From the NCBI GenBank assembly GCA_034509425.1, contig JAVTVJ010000294.1, positions 248,001 through 312,000 on the forward strand: 64,000 nucleotides of DNA. The letters run 5' to 3'. The notes below the pieces were generated by a model that searched no databases, had not been told where the DNA came from, and was given only the letters and a program-made list of their open reading frames with translations. Source of the DNA: Eopsaltria australis. Lineage: Eukaryota; Chordata; Aves; Passeriformes; Petroicidae. Position 1 is the first letter of the stretch. The number at the start of each line of letters is the position of its first letter. Below, piece by piece: positions 25,618 to 38,625 of the stretch. Both the position numbers and the translations under genes were made by a program.

Positions 25618-26937
25618 ACTTCTGTTGCTTTCCTGAGTCATTTGGGCACCCAAATATTTGAAGCTACTTTGATATCCTCCAGTAGAAGACAGCAGCTAAA
25701 CACAAAAGAAGGCATAATTCTCATTTAACTACAAAGATAAGTACTGACCTATCAGAGTTTGCAGATCATGTTTATGCCATTCAATTGCATGACTTTTCTT
25801 AGGAGAACATATTTTCCCATTCAGAGTCACAGTTCACACAAACTCTATTGCCTACCAACTAATTTATGGATATGAAGCTTTCAAGTGTTTAATTGGAAAT
25901 ATCTTCTCTTCTGCTGTCATTATATTACATTGATAGAGGAGCTTCATACCAAATGCTTTCCATGAAAACAATTTCTAAATCAAATTATTTTTAATGTTGT
26001 GAGTTTTTTGCACATGAATAAGTACCTCAATTGAGATGTATAAAACCAATTAGACCCCTATTTATCTCTGCTTAGCAACTTGGCTCCACTAATTTCTTTG
26101 GTCACTGTGTTTCACTTCAGAGCTTACTCTCTTCATACATTCTGATGATTGAATTATTCAACATTTATTTTAGAATGCATTTATTTAGTGGTGCCCTTTC
26201 CAGGCCACTTCCTTTTTACCTGATACTGAAATTCCTGCAATATTCAAGTCTTGGAGAATGTAATAAAAAAGATGCATTAGTTACCCTCTATGTGCTTGCA
26301 TAACAAAAATTCTGAGCAATAAATAACAAATAATTGACAGAAGAAGAAAATTTCTTAGTTTTTTCCCATTGTCAAATTAAAACCTATGTTGAGTGGAACA
26401 TTTAATTACTAGCACAGATACCCCTGGCTATTTGGCTTTTTCCTGCCCTCCTACTTGTCCCAGAAATGGTGACCATCTTCATCTTTAATTTCACTTTCAT
26501 AATGCACTGTCACTTACACTTAGGTGTTCTTTTATGTCATATGGATAAATCCTACAGTGACTCACTCTCTGCTGGGCAGTAGAGCATGTTCTTCATTAGA
26601 TAACTCCTTTATATATATTATACTTTAATCCAAAGAAGCTGCACCACTTCAGTTAAACACATTATTGATGTGCAGAGTTTAAAAGTTTGGAAGGATATAG
26701 TATCATAAGGCTGACAGGATGCTGAAAGGCAATCTTAAGGATAATATGTATCTATATCATGGCCAGCAGATGTTCATGCTCATTTTTGACAGCATAAACT
26801 ATTTTTCTCCATATGATCCATGAGTGTAATTGTGAGGATTCTTCCCAAGGTCTCACCTATCAAGTTACATTTTGAGCCAATTATTTCTTGAGCTACTTCT
26901 CAAGGAAGATGGACAATGGGTTATTTTGATTTTCACA
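25618..26937. other. Unique AT-rich non-coding DNA
   Basis: AT-rich single-copy sequence with no open frame of note, no recognisable repeat and no clear motif cluster. Confidence 0.6.
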
Positions 26938-27175
26938 TACATTTTATATCTATATCTACATCATAGCTATCTATGTGCATATATGTGTATGTTTGTGTAT
27001 ATACATGTATGTATACATGTACAAGCAAATATTCTGCTTTGCATAGATTATATGCATATATTTTATATGCATAAATATTGAATAGGCATCCATAAATCTA
27101 GTATCTGTCAAATATATATTACTTATACATATATATTACATATATATTGTTTCTATAGACTCTTATTATATACAC
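26938..27175. repeat. Degenerate TATA/TGTA simple-sequence region
   Basis: A long stretch of tatatc, tatatg, acatgt and atacat units, interrupted at 27022-27040 and 27075-27110 by less regular sequence. It reads as one or more old TA/TG microsatellites. The short Tyr/His-rich frame that crosses it is a by-product. Confidence 0.65.
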
Positions 27176-29574
27176 TGCAATTTACATATACATTATTTAT
27201 TAATTATTTTCATTTTATTTACTCAAAGTTCTGTATTTTTTTCCCACTATCTTCTGTGTGGACCAATGTTATTCATTGTCACTTGAACCATGAACAATCA
27301 GAAACAAAACACTGTCTGTAGTTTTTATAAATTACTGCTGAGAAGTCAACACAACTATGCATCATGGATTCACACCTCACTTATTTAGAACAAAGATGTC
27401 CTGTTGGATGTCTAATTTGTCATCTTAATCTTGCAGGTCAGTTGCTCTTATTTTTTTACCTCAGCCTGAATATCACATTCTGCTGGTGAGCATATTTCAA
27501 AGATATCTAATCTTGTTGATCTCATGGTACAGTGGGCATGATGATGAGGCGTGAAGAGGATAAAAATATCAGAAGGGGCATTAATCTCGTCTTAATTTTC
27601 CAGTCAGTATTTTCCAGATGTTGTAAAGAACATTAATGTTTGATACCACATGGTGAATCATCATTATTGAACTACAGAATAGGTCTGTGGAGAAAAAAAC
27701 AACAAAAAAACCCCAAGATATTTTCTCCTCCCCGGTGAAGTAAAGTATACACAGTGTCAGTGACAGTGAGCTTTAGGGAGGGTTCATGTGGCATAAGTCT
27801 CACTTTCTTTAACTCCAAAAACTGGCAGTATTACCAGCTCTCAATAATTCCTCATGAATCTTGCAGTATTTGTAACATCTCAGTTCATAGAAATGCTCAG
27901 CTTTGGTTTCTGAAATAAAAGTGCCTGCACATTTGAGGCTGTTTGTTTTGTTTACCATCTTGTTCTTCCAGAGGGAGGATATTTTTAAGTTGTCTAATTG
28001 GTTAATATCAATAAAAACAAATAATACTGTCTTTGACCAAGATCTGTGAAAATCCCCACAGGAGGATATTCTGCCTGTTTCCCATCTCCATTTTGAGCTA
28101 TTAAGCTCTACTCAGAAATTGAGCCATTTTTTTTGAAATCTGGGCACACATTGCCTTGCAGACTTGATGCCAAAACCCATGCAAGTGCCACGAGGGAAAA
28201 AAACATATTCCACTGCTACATGAGCAAACAGAAACATGCCAAATCATCTCAAAACAAACATCCAGGAATTATTGCACACTTCACTTTGCGCTTTTTTGCC
28301 TGGTGAATTCTCCCTTGTCTTTAATAAAACCGAGAACACAAATGCTGCTTTTGGAAACTATAAGAAAAAAAGAGAAAAACAGTACTAAGGACAGCTTAAT
28401 TGACTGAATATTTGCACCTGAAGGACACTTTCTAGCAAAGAGTCATTTATATCACAGCGCTGATAAGAAAGATCAAGCCAGACTCAGCTGTCCTTGAGGT
28501 TGAACTTTCAGGAGAGTTTATCACACCTCTACCTTTGTTTCCACAAAGTCTGCACTTGTTTTATCCTGTCTTGCATTTAATTAATATGATATTTGGTGTC
28601 AGAAGAACATTGTTTCTGCATATAGCACACAGCACAGCAAGTCCAGGTAAATTCTTTGGATTCCTTCTTTTCTGTGGCAGTAATGCTTTCCATTTTTCAA
28701 TTCACTTCTGGCCTAATAAATCCTAATGTTTGGAACCACTGTGTTACTTAGTTCATTAAAAATAATAATAATAATTATGAAAACAGTAGAAATCATACAC
28801 TGTTTGAGACTGAAAGGTCGTTGGGCAAGGACCTGTTCCAAATGAAATACACACAGCAGAGCATAATCCAGAGGATTCTGGATTATGGTGAGCACCTACT
28901 ACTACAGCAAAAATACTTCTAGGGACATCTGGATCTAAGAAAGTTGTACATTAAAAACAACTCCTTTTCTGTGGCCTTCTAGATGTCACCTTTGAGAGGC
29001 AGAAGAACCACTGTTGTGTAGCTAATACTACTAAGTTGAATGGAAATGAACCAAAGCAGTACAACTGCATTTGAAGCCAGAATCATATGTTACTACAGTA
29101 TTTTTTGTTGTGGTTCTGTAATAAGGGAAAGTGTATCTTGGAGCCATGCAGAGAACAGCAAATTTACTATAACTGCCAGAGACAAGTGGGCATGAAAAAT
29201 GATCAGTTCCTAAAAGCTTTTAAAGCAGCAATGTTTGTCCTTCTTGGCTTTATGAAGGTCATAAGTCTCTCTGGTATGATCTAAGAAATGCTATAACAAG
29301 GTTCACATAAATGCAGCTGTGTCCTGAAACTGTGCTCAGCGAGACAAAATTCCTTTACAGAAATAGCCACTCAACTTTTATCTGCAGAAGACAATATTCT
29401 ACAGAGGACTTTTTCAGAGATGCAGCCAACTCCCAACCACAGTCCAGTGACAGAATGATCTATAGGAATATTCCTGCCAGGAAAGCACTGTCCAAAACTA
29501 ACATAAACTTAATTTATTATTTACTTGGCTTATACGTCTCTTTACTGTGGCTTCACTAGGTGTACACAGTGTAT
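27176..29574. other. Unique AT-rich non-coding DNA
   Basis: No gene or dated transposon seen. Short (AAT)n occurs near 28760-28775. A perfect hairpin lies at 28862-28887 (separate entry). Confidence 0.6.
28862..28887. repeat. Perfect 11-bp inverted repeat with 4-nt loop
   Basis: CATAATCCAGA (28862-28872) and TCTGGATTATG (28877-28887) are exact reverse complements around the loop GGAT. No known transposon end or RNA family is recognised here. Confidence 0.9.
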
Positions 29575-29692
29575 ACACAGATACACACACAAATATATTT
29601 CTGTATTTTATATGTAGACATACATATATAAAATATATGCATATATGCATGCATACACACATATATACGCACGTACATATATGTATATACAT
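29575..29692. repeat. Degenerate CA/TA/CG simple-sequence tract
   Basis: Mixed acacac, atacat, atatat and gcatgc steps, largely alternating purine and pyrimidine. The 207-codon open frame 29547-30170 begins inside this tract, which explains its Tyr/His/Thr-rich start. Confidence 0.7.
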
Positions 29693-30712
29693 TACATTCT
29701 TAATTTATTTTCGATATTATCTAGGGCACCCTATAGTCTGGTCCAAGCAAAGGAGCAGACAAATTTTTGCAACTCCCAACAGAAGGAATGACCAAGTTAA
29801 AAATGACTTCTCCATTAGGGAGCTGGTCTGCAGCTGGTCTCCCTCTGCCCCAGCTGAGTCCTGTGGCAGTGGTAACTTGGCTGTGCTGGACACGACCTGG
29901 AGAAATGGAGGAACTGAGGCTCCATCCAGCCCCAGCTGCATGGCTGGAGGAATTGGCAGTGCTGTAGGTGCCCAGATATTCCTCCTAGCTGGGCATTCAG
30001 TGCTGTGCATCACCGTGATCCAGACACACAACCTGTCTTCTGCAAAGCTTAATAAAAGAACCTGGCAACTGAGAGGAGTGACTTTCCCTGGTGGGTTCTT
30101 TTCTGTATCCTCTGTAATTGCCTTCTACCTGGTGAGCAGCAGTAGAGCAGACACCCTGCACAGCGACTGATGATCCTGTTCAGTGCTATTAGGAGTAGAC
30201 TGTGGACTCACCCTTTGCAATGCTATGTTATTCCACAGGAACAGCTGCCATCAAATATTTCCCAAATTTTGGAATTTGTACCATCAAAAGTAACATAAAT
30301 TTGAAGAAAAGAATGGCCCTGGTTATTTACCTGTTGTTATTTTTCCTCAAGCTATGTTTGGAATCAATTTGAAAAAAATCCCCTTTAATATGGAACTCAA
30401 CTTTCTCTGTACTTTGCTGCCCCTTCCCAATAAAGTGTCTTCCTTTATAAGGGATGTTTCTCTGCCCTTTTCTCCAAAATGCTCAATGATGGAACATTTA
30501 CAGCCTTTCCAAGCAATTTCTTCCAGGGCATTTTCAGAGTCAGTACTCCTTGTTATCCTTACTTTTTAAAACATTTGTGTTGCAGTCAATACAAGATTAA
30601 ACTCAGAAGGTGGCTTTGTCCAGCTGAGTTCTAGTGCTCAGAAGACACGTCTGTGCACAGTGTTAGAGAAAAATGAAAACAAGTAGGAACAGCAATGTTT
30701 CTACCAAACTCT
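29693..30712. other. Non-coding DNA with an unassigned GC-richer island
   Basis: The part from about 29820 to 30180 is clearly GC-richer than its flanks and contains AATAAA at 30051-30056. It supports open frames in several frames on both strands, which is expected from composition. It could be an unrecognised LTR, the 3' end of a non-coding transcript, or plain unique DNA. No protein family is recognised. Confidence 0.45.
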
Positions 30713-30812
30713 TACATAGCACTTTTCCCTTGAGAGATTTCCAAGGACTTTATAAAAAAAGATTTGTCTTATAACTCCTTTCTGACAGATGGGGCAGGGC
30801 AGGCAACAATCA
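30713..30812 (+). mobile_element. Possible ancient MIR/CORE-SINE or L3-like remnant
   Basis: The order TAGCACTTTTCCCTTGAGAG, then TTCCAAGGACTTTATAAA, then after a gap CTGACAGATGGGGCAGGGCA resembles the old amniote repeat core in which a 'tagcacctttcat...caaagcgctttacaaa' block is followed by 'ttacagatggggaaactgaggca'. Similarity is partial and judged from memory, so chance is not excluded. Confidence 0.4.
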
Positions 30813-33566
30813 GTGTTATTAGCACAGTTCCTCCATCACCTCACCAGAGAGGAAAAGAAGAGAACACAAGCATTTGTTTAAACACCATCTGTTTTCATAT
30901 GTAATTCTTTTGTGAGAGTTTTGAAAATACTGCCCTGAACGACCAAGGAAAGGTGAATTACAGTCATCCCAGGAAAAGAATATTATCCATAGAACATGTA
31001 TATCAAGATATACTTTTCCATCTACTTTAGTGGGACTCAGGTGAGATCCATAAGCCTTAAAATGAGTATTTATAGTGCTGTTAGTATCCTGGAATAAAAA
31101 CTTATTTACTCAATCATGAATAATGATATGAGCTCAACCTTTCAAAAAATATGAAAAACAACTCTTTTTATCACCCACCATATTTATGCTAATACTTCAG
31201 TAAAGTTATGGAGTTTTGAAGTACGTTATATAGTCCAAAACTACAGTTTGACAATTAACCTTTCAAAGGAGTTCTGCAACAAGAAGCCTCAGAAAAATGT
31301 AATGGTAGCAATTTATTATGAGTTCCTCAGTCTGAATAGCCTGGGATAAAAAAAAAAATCCAGGTTAACTCATCAATGCCAAAGGAGCAACTGTTATTTC
31401 ACATTTTGCCTTTGCTTTAAAGGTACAGTGATTCCTTATCATCACACACTCGCTGCAAGAAGGGATGGATTCATAATAATATGTCATTTTTAGAGTGAGA
31501 TATGAAACAAATCATCAGCATGCTGTCTCTTAGAAGACAGATTATTTCAATTTTAGACTAAAGGAAACTGGAATAGTGAAGATCCTGTGTCAGCTCAAGA
31601 AACCAGACAAGAAATTCTGGCTTCTTTACATCCCATACTTACAGATCTGAATTGAGCCCAGGATTTCGAGGTAGAATACAGTGTATAAAAATAATTTCTT
31701 TACTAATAAACTTTAAGGTTTTCATAAGGTCCCATATCTCATCATTCCCCATTTTGTACAACCCTGAGTTTCCCCCATAAGACCTCACCACCCCAAATGA
31801 AGAGATATCTTTAAGTTCCACATCTGAGAGAGATTTAAGCCTGGCACTCACCTGAGTTTCACTTTTTCTACAATATTTTTCATATTTGTAGAGAAATGTA
31901 GGCATCAAGCAGAGGAAGTCTGCAGGAAACAATCTCAAAATTACTTTATTTTCTGTAAGCAAAAAGATGTATTATGGTGTGGTGAACCAAGGGTACATCC
32001 CAGGATGCAGCTCAGTGAGGGAAGAGCTGTTCCATGGGCTTGGTTACAGAGCAGGGGAACTCTCCTATACACTCACCTTTCAATCCATGCTCATGACATG
32101 AAGTGCACAGTTGCAATGGTTACTGTGGGGTTAAGAGACATAAATCAGGAAGAAAAGCCATGTGTGTAGACCAGGCTAGAAAGCCACCTCACACTACAAG
32201 ACTCACAGACATCATAAACCAGCTTTTTCCTCTTTTTTTTTTTTTTTTTTTTTAATTCACACTCTGTATCAAAGATATAAAATCTCAGTTGGAACCTGAA
32301 GCCAAATCCAAAACACAATAACAGTCACAGTTAGCTCAGGGGAAGTGTGAGAAACAAGAACAAAATCACACTTTCTGATTAGTATGGATTCACAAATCAA
32401 TGGAGACAGGAAAGGAAACAACACCAGGTTTGCTTTGTAAGGCTGTGCTCTGGTTTGACAACAGGGAGGCTGGCTCATCATTTAACCATTCCACCAGCTA
32501 TAGTAAACTTTGAAGGACTGCATACACGAAATGCCACTGCAGCAACATTTAATTTAAAAAAAAAACAAAACCATAAATGACAACAACAGAAAAATGCTCC
32601 TCAGTTTTCTGGTTGTTAATGCAGTAGAAAGGAATTCCCAGCAGCTCTGATGAAGGAAGCACTGGACAGATATTCACAGGTCTTCCCCAGCACACAGACA
32701 CTCTCAAAAGGATCAGCTTTAAAATTGCTTTGGAGACCCTGACAACATAGAAGTAGAGCTGAGATGTGAAGAAAAGCTGAAAAAATGTTCATAGTTCAAC
32801 TGCTGGCCCCTCAGTATTGCCTCTGGGCATGTTTGCAGGGAAGGGCACAATCTTTGGCTCCAGTGAGTCCATTGCTGTCCAAAGGAAGCTGCCCAGTGCA
32901 GGTGTAACGCGGACAGGACACCTTTCTGCATAAACTCATTCTAGAATCACCATCAAGCCTGCAGGTAAAATCTCCTTTTGCTACTCAAAGGCATAAGAGC
33001 TTTTCCAGGCTTTTCCACAGATCTCAGCCTGTGCACATGAAGCAAAGGTGGCAAACAGCCCTTCTCTTGCCTCAGAAGAGCAAAACAAATAAAATTTACA
33101 GATGTGAATATACTTTACTGTTGCTGCATAAGTACTCTCAGCCATAAGGAAGGCAGTGGAGCTCAGGCTCTTGGCAGATTTGCCTCTACAGCTACAGAGA
33201 GAAGAAAAAATACATGTTTCTTAGGCTTCTTTAATATTTTCCTGATATTGGTGCATGAAGTGAATAAGTGAAAATGCAGTCACCATTCTATAAACATGAA
33301 GTACAACTAAGACACCTCAGTGCACTTTCTGATTAAGAGAAAAACATGATGCTACCCAATATTATTTGCAACTGCACAGTTTAAATTTCTTTAGGAGAAT
33401 CTAAAGGCTAAATTTAAGACTGCAGGGACCCTTTTGGGTTGCTCTTTTTACATTATTGTCATAGTTTCTGAGTATTTATTCAGAGTAACAGCCTCAAACT
33501 TCATTGAATTTCAAAAGCATTTGAGTGCCTCACACCTACCAACTCTTTTCAAAAGTACATGCCGAA
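30813..33566. other. Unique AT-rich non-coding DNA
   Basis: No gene seen. A run of 21 T residues occupies 32233-32253; read on the minus strand it could be a poly(A) tail, but no retroposed body or upstream AATAAA is evident to its right. The rest is unassigned single-copy sequence. Confidence 0.55.
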
Positions 33567-33567
33567 G

Positions 33568-33638
<71 letters not shown>

Positions 33639-33640
33639 GA
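33567..33640 (+). repeat. (AAAG)n tetranucleotide microsatellite
   Basis: About 18 nearly perfect GAAA/AAAG units form an all-purine strand of about 74 bases. It makes the Lys/Glu/Arg-repeat part of a chance frame (33434-33664). Length polymorphism is likely. Confidence 0.97.
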
Positions 33641-34239
33641 GGAAATTTGTCTAAATTTATATAAATTTTTTTACTGGGAAAATATCTAAAGTTTGATGAT
33701 TAATGAGTAACTGAGACAAACATCAAATGCCAGTAATAGGAAACATACTTAGATGGAAACTGCAAAAATTTCTTAAGCTTACCCTTTAATCTTTTACATG
33801 CTCAGGTGTTGATATAAATTTGTCAGCATCATGGCCACTTCTTTCTTTTTCCTAAAGAGAAGAGCCATAAATTTAATGATGTCTGTAATGTACTCCCAAT
33901 ACCTCAGAGATGAGAAAACCTGCAGTTACAACAGCAATAATAAAGAAACAAAAAAGATTCTGGTTCTCTCTCTCTTGAGGCCAGAAGTGTTGGGCAGCAA
34001 ACAGCAATTTACTCTTGCAGAAGGAATTTTATGACAAGCATGATAACTAAATATGTGCCTCATTTATACAAGTCACAAGCCAATAGGTGCTCACCCCTGC
34101 ATACCTGTACATGAACACACAGATATACTGAGTACTGCTCAAGAGATGAGGAAGTTTAAAAAAAACCAAAGAAAAAGTAAAATATATAGTTTCTTTTCAC
34201 ATAGCTCCCCCTTCCCTGTTGTTGAGATAAACAAGAACT
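33641..34239. other. Unique AT-rich non-coding DNA
   Basis: No recognisable gene or repeat to the right of the microsatellite; short open frames only. Confidence 0.55.
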
Positions 34240-34480
34240 AGTGACAAAGTTCAGATTTTGGAGCTCTCTGCAGCGAGCTCTGAAGCAGCAGCTTGCAGGC
34301 GAGAAAATCCATTGTGTGACCTCGCCAAGAATTATCTTGGTATGGTAATAAAGAGGAGCATTGACACAAGAAAAATGTGCACTGGTTTGCTTTAGAGCTC
34401 ACATTGCAGTTTACAGCAGCAGAAGGCCAAGTACTTAGAATTCAAGGCACCAACAGTGTGCCTGATGAAATGAAAATTTC
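34240..34480. promoter_or_regulatory. Candidate conserved non-coding block
   Basis: A compositionally balanced block in AT-rich surroundings, with retained CpGs near 34274, 34300 and 34323, several TAAT and E-box-like words, and no long open frame. The texture is like vertebrate regulatory elements. Conservation is an inference and was not measured. Confidence 0.28.
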
Positions 34481-37400
34481 ATGTTGGATAAGTGCTCAAG
34501 TGAGATAACTTGGTTTTATTTCTACTTTCTAGAGCGTGTAGTCAGAGATGGCTGGTGGCCTCAGTGCAAGCTGTCACCAAAAATCAGCACATTAGGAAAA
34601 TTTACCCTGGCATTGAGCTATTTCCTCAGATTGGAATAGGAAATCTGCTGGACCTGTAGGAATGGTAACAACTGTGGAGCAGATGAGCAGGTTGGGTTGT
34701 GATCACAGTCATGTTGGAACCCTATCACTTTGTACGTGTTAATACTTGTTTCCTTACTGTAGAAACCACTTCCTTTTTGTTTTTCTTTTTCTCTCCTGGC
34801 TGCTTGATACACACCTTAAGAAACAACTTTACTGACTGAGAAGGGAAGATCCTTGACTTCCAGCAGAGATCCCTCAAACCCAGTGTTAATGCTTTGAGTT
34901 TGCCTTACACATTTTAAAAGAGTTTTGACTGACAGAATACATACAAGCTGTTAAAATCTGCCTCTGGAAAAGGCTTAGAGTATATCAAAGCTACCTTCTT
35001 TCGGGTTTTGTATATAAATATACGTCTCATGAACATGGGGAGACAGTTAACCCTCACACTTGGTTGAGTTTATCAGAAAAGCTCTTTTATCTCTTAGACA
35101 TATTCTAAATGCTTTTATCATCAAGAAATGATTGCAGTAGATACTTTGGTGAAAGCCTGTCACCTGCTCCTTACACACTTTGTTGCTTCAATTATAAATA
35201 CAAATTAACACCCAGACCCATGCAAAGCTATTAACGATTTTGACATTTCAAATACCGTGGCTCATTTTACCTACATGCACTTCTGTTTGAGTGTGGCAAC
35301 TTATTTCTTTTTCCCTTCACTACACCCTGGCTCATGTACATTATATAACATACTATTTGAACCTGGCTAATTTGAAAGGCTGCAGTAGGATAAACTTCAG
35401 GATGGCCTGAAGACAAGACATCCTACATCCTGCATGTTGAGCTATTGTCAATATTCACAGCCGAATCCCTCTGGCTACCTGGTATTTAATAGCTCTTTTA
35501 GCATCCCACAGTTACCCATTCATTTTTCCCCACAATGTTGCCTGTGAGGTAAGTCATGCTCCTCAGATAAGAAAAGGAAATTACTAAGCTGTTTAGACAG
35601 AGCACTTTTGAAAAGGGATCCATATTGTCTTAAAACAAGTTAGGTCTTTTAAATATTGTTCAGCTATTTAAGGGGACCTCTGGAGGTCAGAAACTACCAT
35701 CCAATCTCTATTATAGGAGCTTTATGCTCATTTTTAATGATATTAACGTGCCTGGTTTTCCACTGCCTCTGTGCCTTCTGAGTCTTCACCCTTTTTTTTG
35801 CCAACCTCAATGAATTAAGCATGATTGGTCTCTGTGAGGAACTAGCCATTTCCTCTTGATGTCCCTAGTCTCAGGGAACTACACTGTCTTTGGGAGTTTG
35901 AGCTTGCAGAGACAATGCATGGAGCCAGCTATACACACACTGCTGGCAGGGTGAGCCAGCAAGGGGATTGCTCATCCCACTTTGGGATGCTCCAGACTGG
36001 GGCCACACTGCAGTGTCTGGCTAATGATCAGTGAGAAACAGCACCTGAACTAACCTGTTCTCACAGACTGTACCTGGATGAGGAACTGAATAACCATCCT
36101 GAGCTACTGGTGGTAATCTGTGGCAAAATAAACCAACATCCTTTCTACAGCACTAGGTGCTAACTACACTGGTTAATTTCTATGTTTTATAACCCTAAAG
36201 TTAGACTAGATATGTTAATGATTTATAATTGAACTTCAAACGTTTTTTTTTGTTTTGTTTTAGAGGTTTTTTGCATGAACATATGACTAGAACTTGTTTC
36301 TGTATGTTAAGACCAAATCAAACCTGTATTTGTTCCCAGCAGTAGCATTACAAAAACACAGAAATCACAGCCAGATGAGATACAACGCAGTCAAAACGAC
36401 CCTACCTTAGACAATTAAGCTGAGTAAGGGAGTGGAGTGACATTTAGTGTGGTGTCATTCAGATCTCAACCCTGCAGATAGTCTCTGCCTGTCTTGGGGT
36501 AAGTTGCCCACACAAAACTTCACAAGGAAGCCCTAGGCATCTAACTTTCTGTGAGTATCTGAAATGAAATTAAAATGTGTGTAAATCCTCCAAGTGCTAA
36601 AAATAAGGTAATTTTATTTTCTTCTACTGCTTTCCATTGCTTTCCCATCCTCTCATATCCCAACATTTGTAGAACCAGGAAGTTTTGCTGCTGCGTGTGG
36701 ATGGAATCTTACAGGAGAATGAAACTTTACCTCTGTTTCCTAAGGCTTAATCTCTGCTTTGTAAGGCTTGCGGATATTGCCTGCAAAAAATTATTGTAGT
36801 CAGTGTTTTACTGAGGAATGTGAGTTGCTGAGCCTTACCTGCAATGTGTTCTGACAGCACATCTTTCTCTGCACTATTGCATAGTTAAGAAATAATTGTT
36901 CTTTGCCAGTTCTTCTCTAGCCTTGTTTCTCGAGACACAGAAAGTTCATGTGATCATCTGACATTTATGTGCCCATCTGCCTTGACTGGGCATTTTCAAA
37001 AAAACTGGTCATGAACTTTAAGGTACAATGTTCCTACAAGTTTAATGATAATATAAATGAGGGAGAATAAAAATACCTTATTTCTGATGTTAACTTATTT
37101 TTATCATGACCATTGTCTCAATCATGTGTCATGAATCTTAGACACACACCAGATTCCTAGTCAGGAAACCTCATTATGATAGATACTCTACAGATGCATA
37201 AATGCCCCAGGCATTTTGCAATGTAAATGAAACCAATCTCACCTTCATGATATCAGAATGTCTCAATCTATTCTCTTTTTAGTTAGAACCAGAACTTGCA
37301 GATCCCTCTGTTCAAGAACAAACAGAGTGAAACAAACATAAAAATTCTATGAAGAGGTCTGGAGGAAAACAACCAACATTATTAAATTTAGGGGGTTTGA

Positions 37401-38555
37401 AACAAAGGAAAACCAAAAACAGGCTAGGCGAGAAAACCATTTATCCAGGCCAGTCCAATCTTGCTAGAAAGGAAAGGTCCAAAAGGCATTAATTCCACTT
37501 CTGTGTTATTATCCCCAAAATGCATCACTGCAATTTGGACATATAAAATGTCCTCAACAAGCTTGGAGAGTAAAATGTTGACAAAGAAATATATGTTGTT
37601 AGTTTGAGCCGCTGGGTCACCCACGGGACAGCAATACAAACAACCTGGTTAATATAGACAAAAAATAAACGAGTGGTTCAAGCTGCAGTCAGAGCAGGAG
37701 AGGAGAAAAGAATCACTAATGTAATGAAGAAGGACAGAAAATGAATACCAGGTTGAGAAGAAGCATGTTGGTGGAATAGGTGTGTCAAAAGGGATAGCTG
37801 CATAGTTCATCTAAATGACAATATGAATGTTCTCTCCTCAGGCTCTGTTTCTTTCTGTCTTGTATATTCTTTTTTGTTGTTGTTCTTGCTTACAGCAAGT
37901 AGCTGGAAGGGAAACAGTGTGAACCAATGATTACTATCTCACCAGTCTTTTAAGTCTTCAGACTTAAGGCAACCTAGAAACAAACAAATAATCAGTTTAG
38001 GGAACATGGAAGCATGATAAAGAATAAAAAAAAGCAGTACAGGGATGAACGTGGTTTTAATTTAAGCCTTGTTACTAGACTGTTTAGAAATTGAAATGTG
38101 TTATCTATGGGGCTGCAGGTGAGCTCCAGCCATTCCCACTTGATTCCTGTTTTTTGCTAATTCTCAGTGACCTGAAACCTGTCTAAGGAATCATACATAT
38201 GTTATTTTAGCTCCATCAGACTTTATTATGATGGTTTCTTAGCCAGAGCTGTGACAACAAGACGTAAACCCGAGAGGAATATTGCAGGAAATCTATTGGT
38301 GATTCCACTCAAGAGAAAAGCATGCAGAAACATGAAAATACCAGGATCCACGAGGACTGGAAGGAGCCTCGAAGACTTGCTGGGAAAGCAAAGATGTGCC
38401 TCGAGCATTAACATGTCTCGACAGTGCCCTCTCCTCAGCAGTTTCCCAAGTCAGTACCCAGGGCAGTCCTGTGGTGCTTTTAGAACTACAGATCTGTAGT
38501 AATTTCCAAGAACCCCTACAGGAACTGAGGACATGGTTGAAGGTACTGTCACTTC
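34481..38555. other. Unique AT-rich non-coding DNA
   Basis: No gene or transposon recognised. A block at 35140-35300 has SOX-type (CTTTGTT) and homeodomain-type (ATTAAC, CAATTA) words plus retained CpGs and may be regulatory. T-rich low-complexity sequence occurs near 36243-36262 and a short TTG repeat near 37872. Confidence 0.55.
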
Positions 38556-38625
38556 CAGAATCAAAGTCATAGGGAAACCTGGGCTGGAAGGGATCTCTGG
38601 AGATATCTAGCTCAGCCTACAACTC
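38556..38625 (-). mobile_element. Decayed CR1 LINE 3' end
   Basis: The plus strand reads CCAGAATCAAAGTCATAGGG then CCTGGGCTGGAAGGGATCTC and TGGAGATATCTAGCTCAGCC. This is the reverse complement of a CR1 3' terminus, whose consensus in this orientation is 'cagaatcatagaat...gggttggaagggacctctggagatcatctagtcc'. Only about 70 bases remain. Confidence 0.72.

Noticed and set aside
29547..30170. 207-codon open frame on the plus strand
   Set aside because: It begins in a degenerate CA/TA microsatellite and runs into a GC-richer island where several frames are open on both strands. No protein family is recognised.
32233..32253. Run of 21 T as the tail of a minus-strand processed pseudogene
   Set aside because: No gene-like body, polyadenylation signal or target-site duplication is visible to its right.
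33434..33664. Open frame with a Lys/Glu/Arg repeat
   Set aside because: Produced by the AAAG microsatellite.
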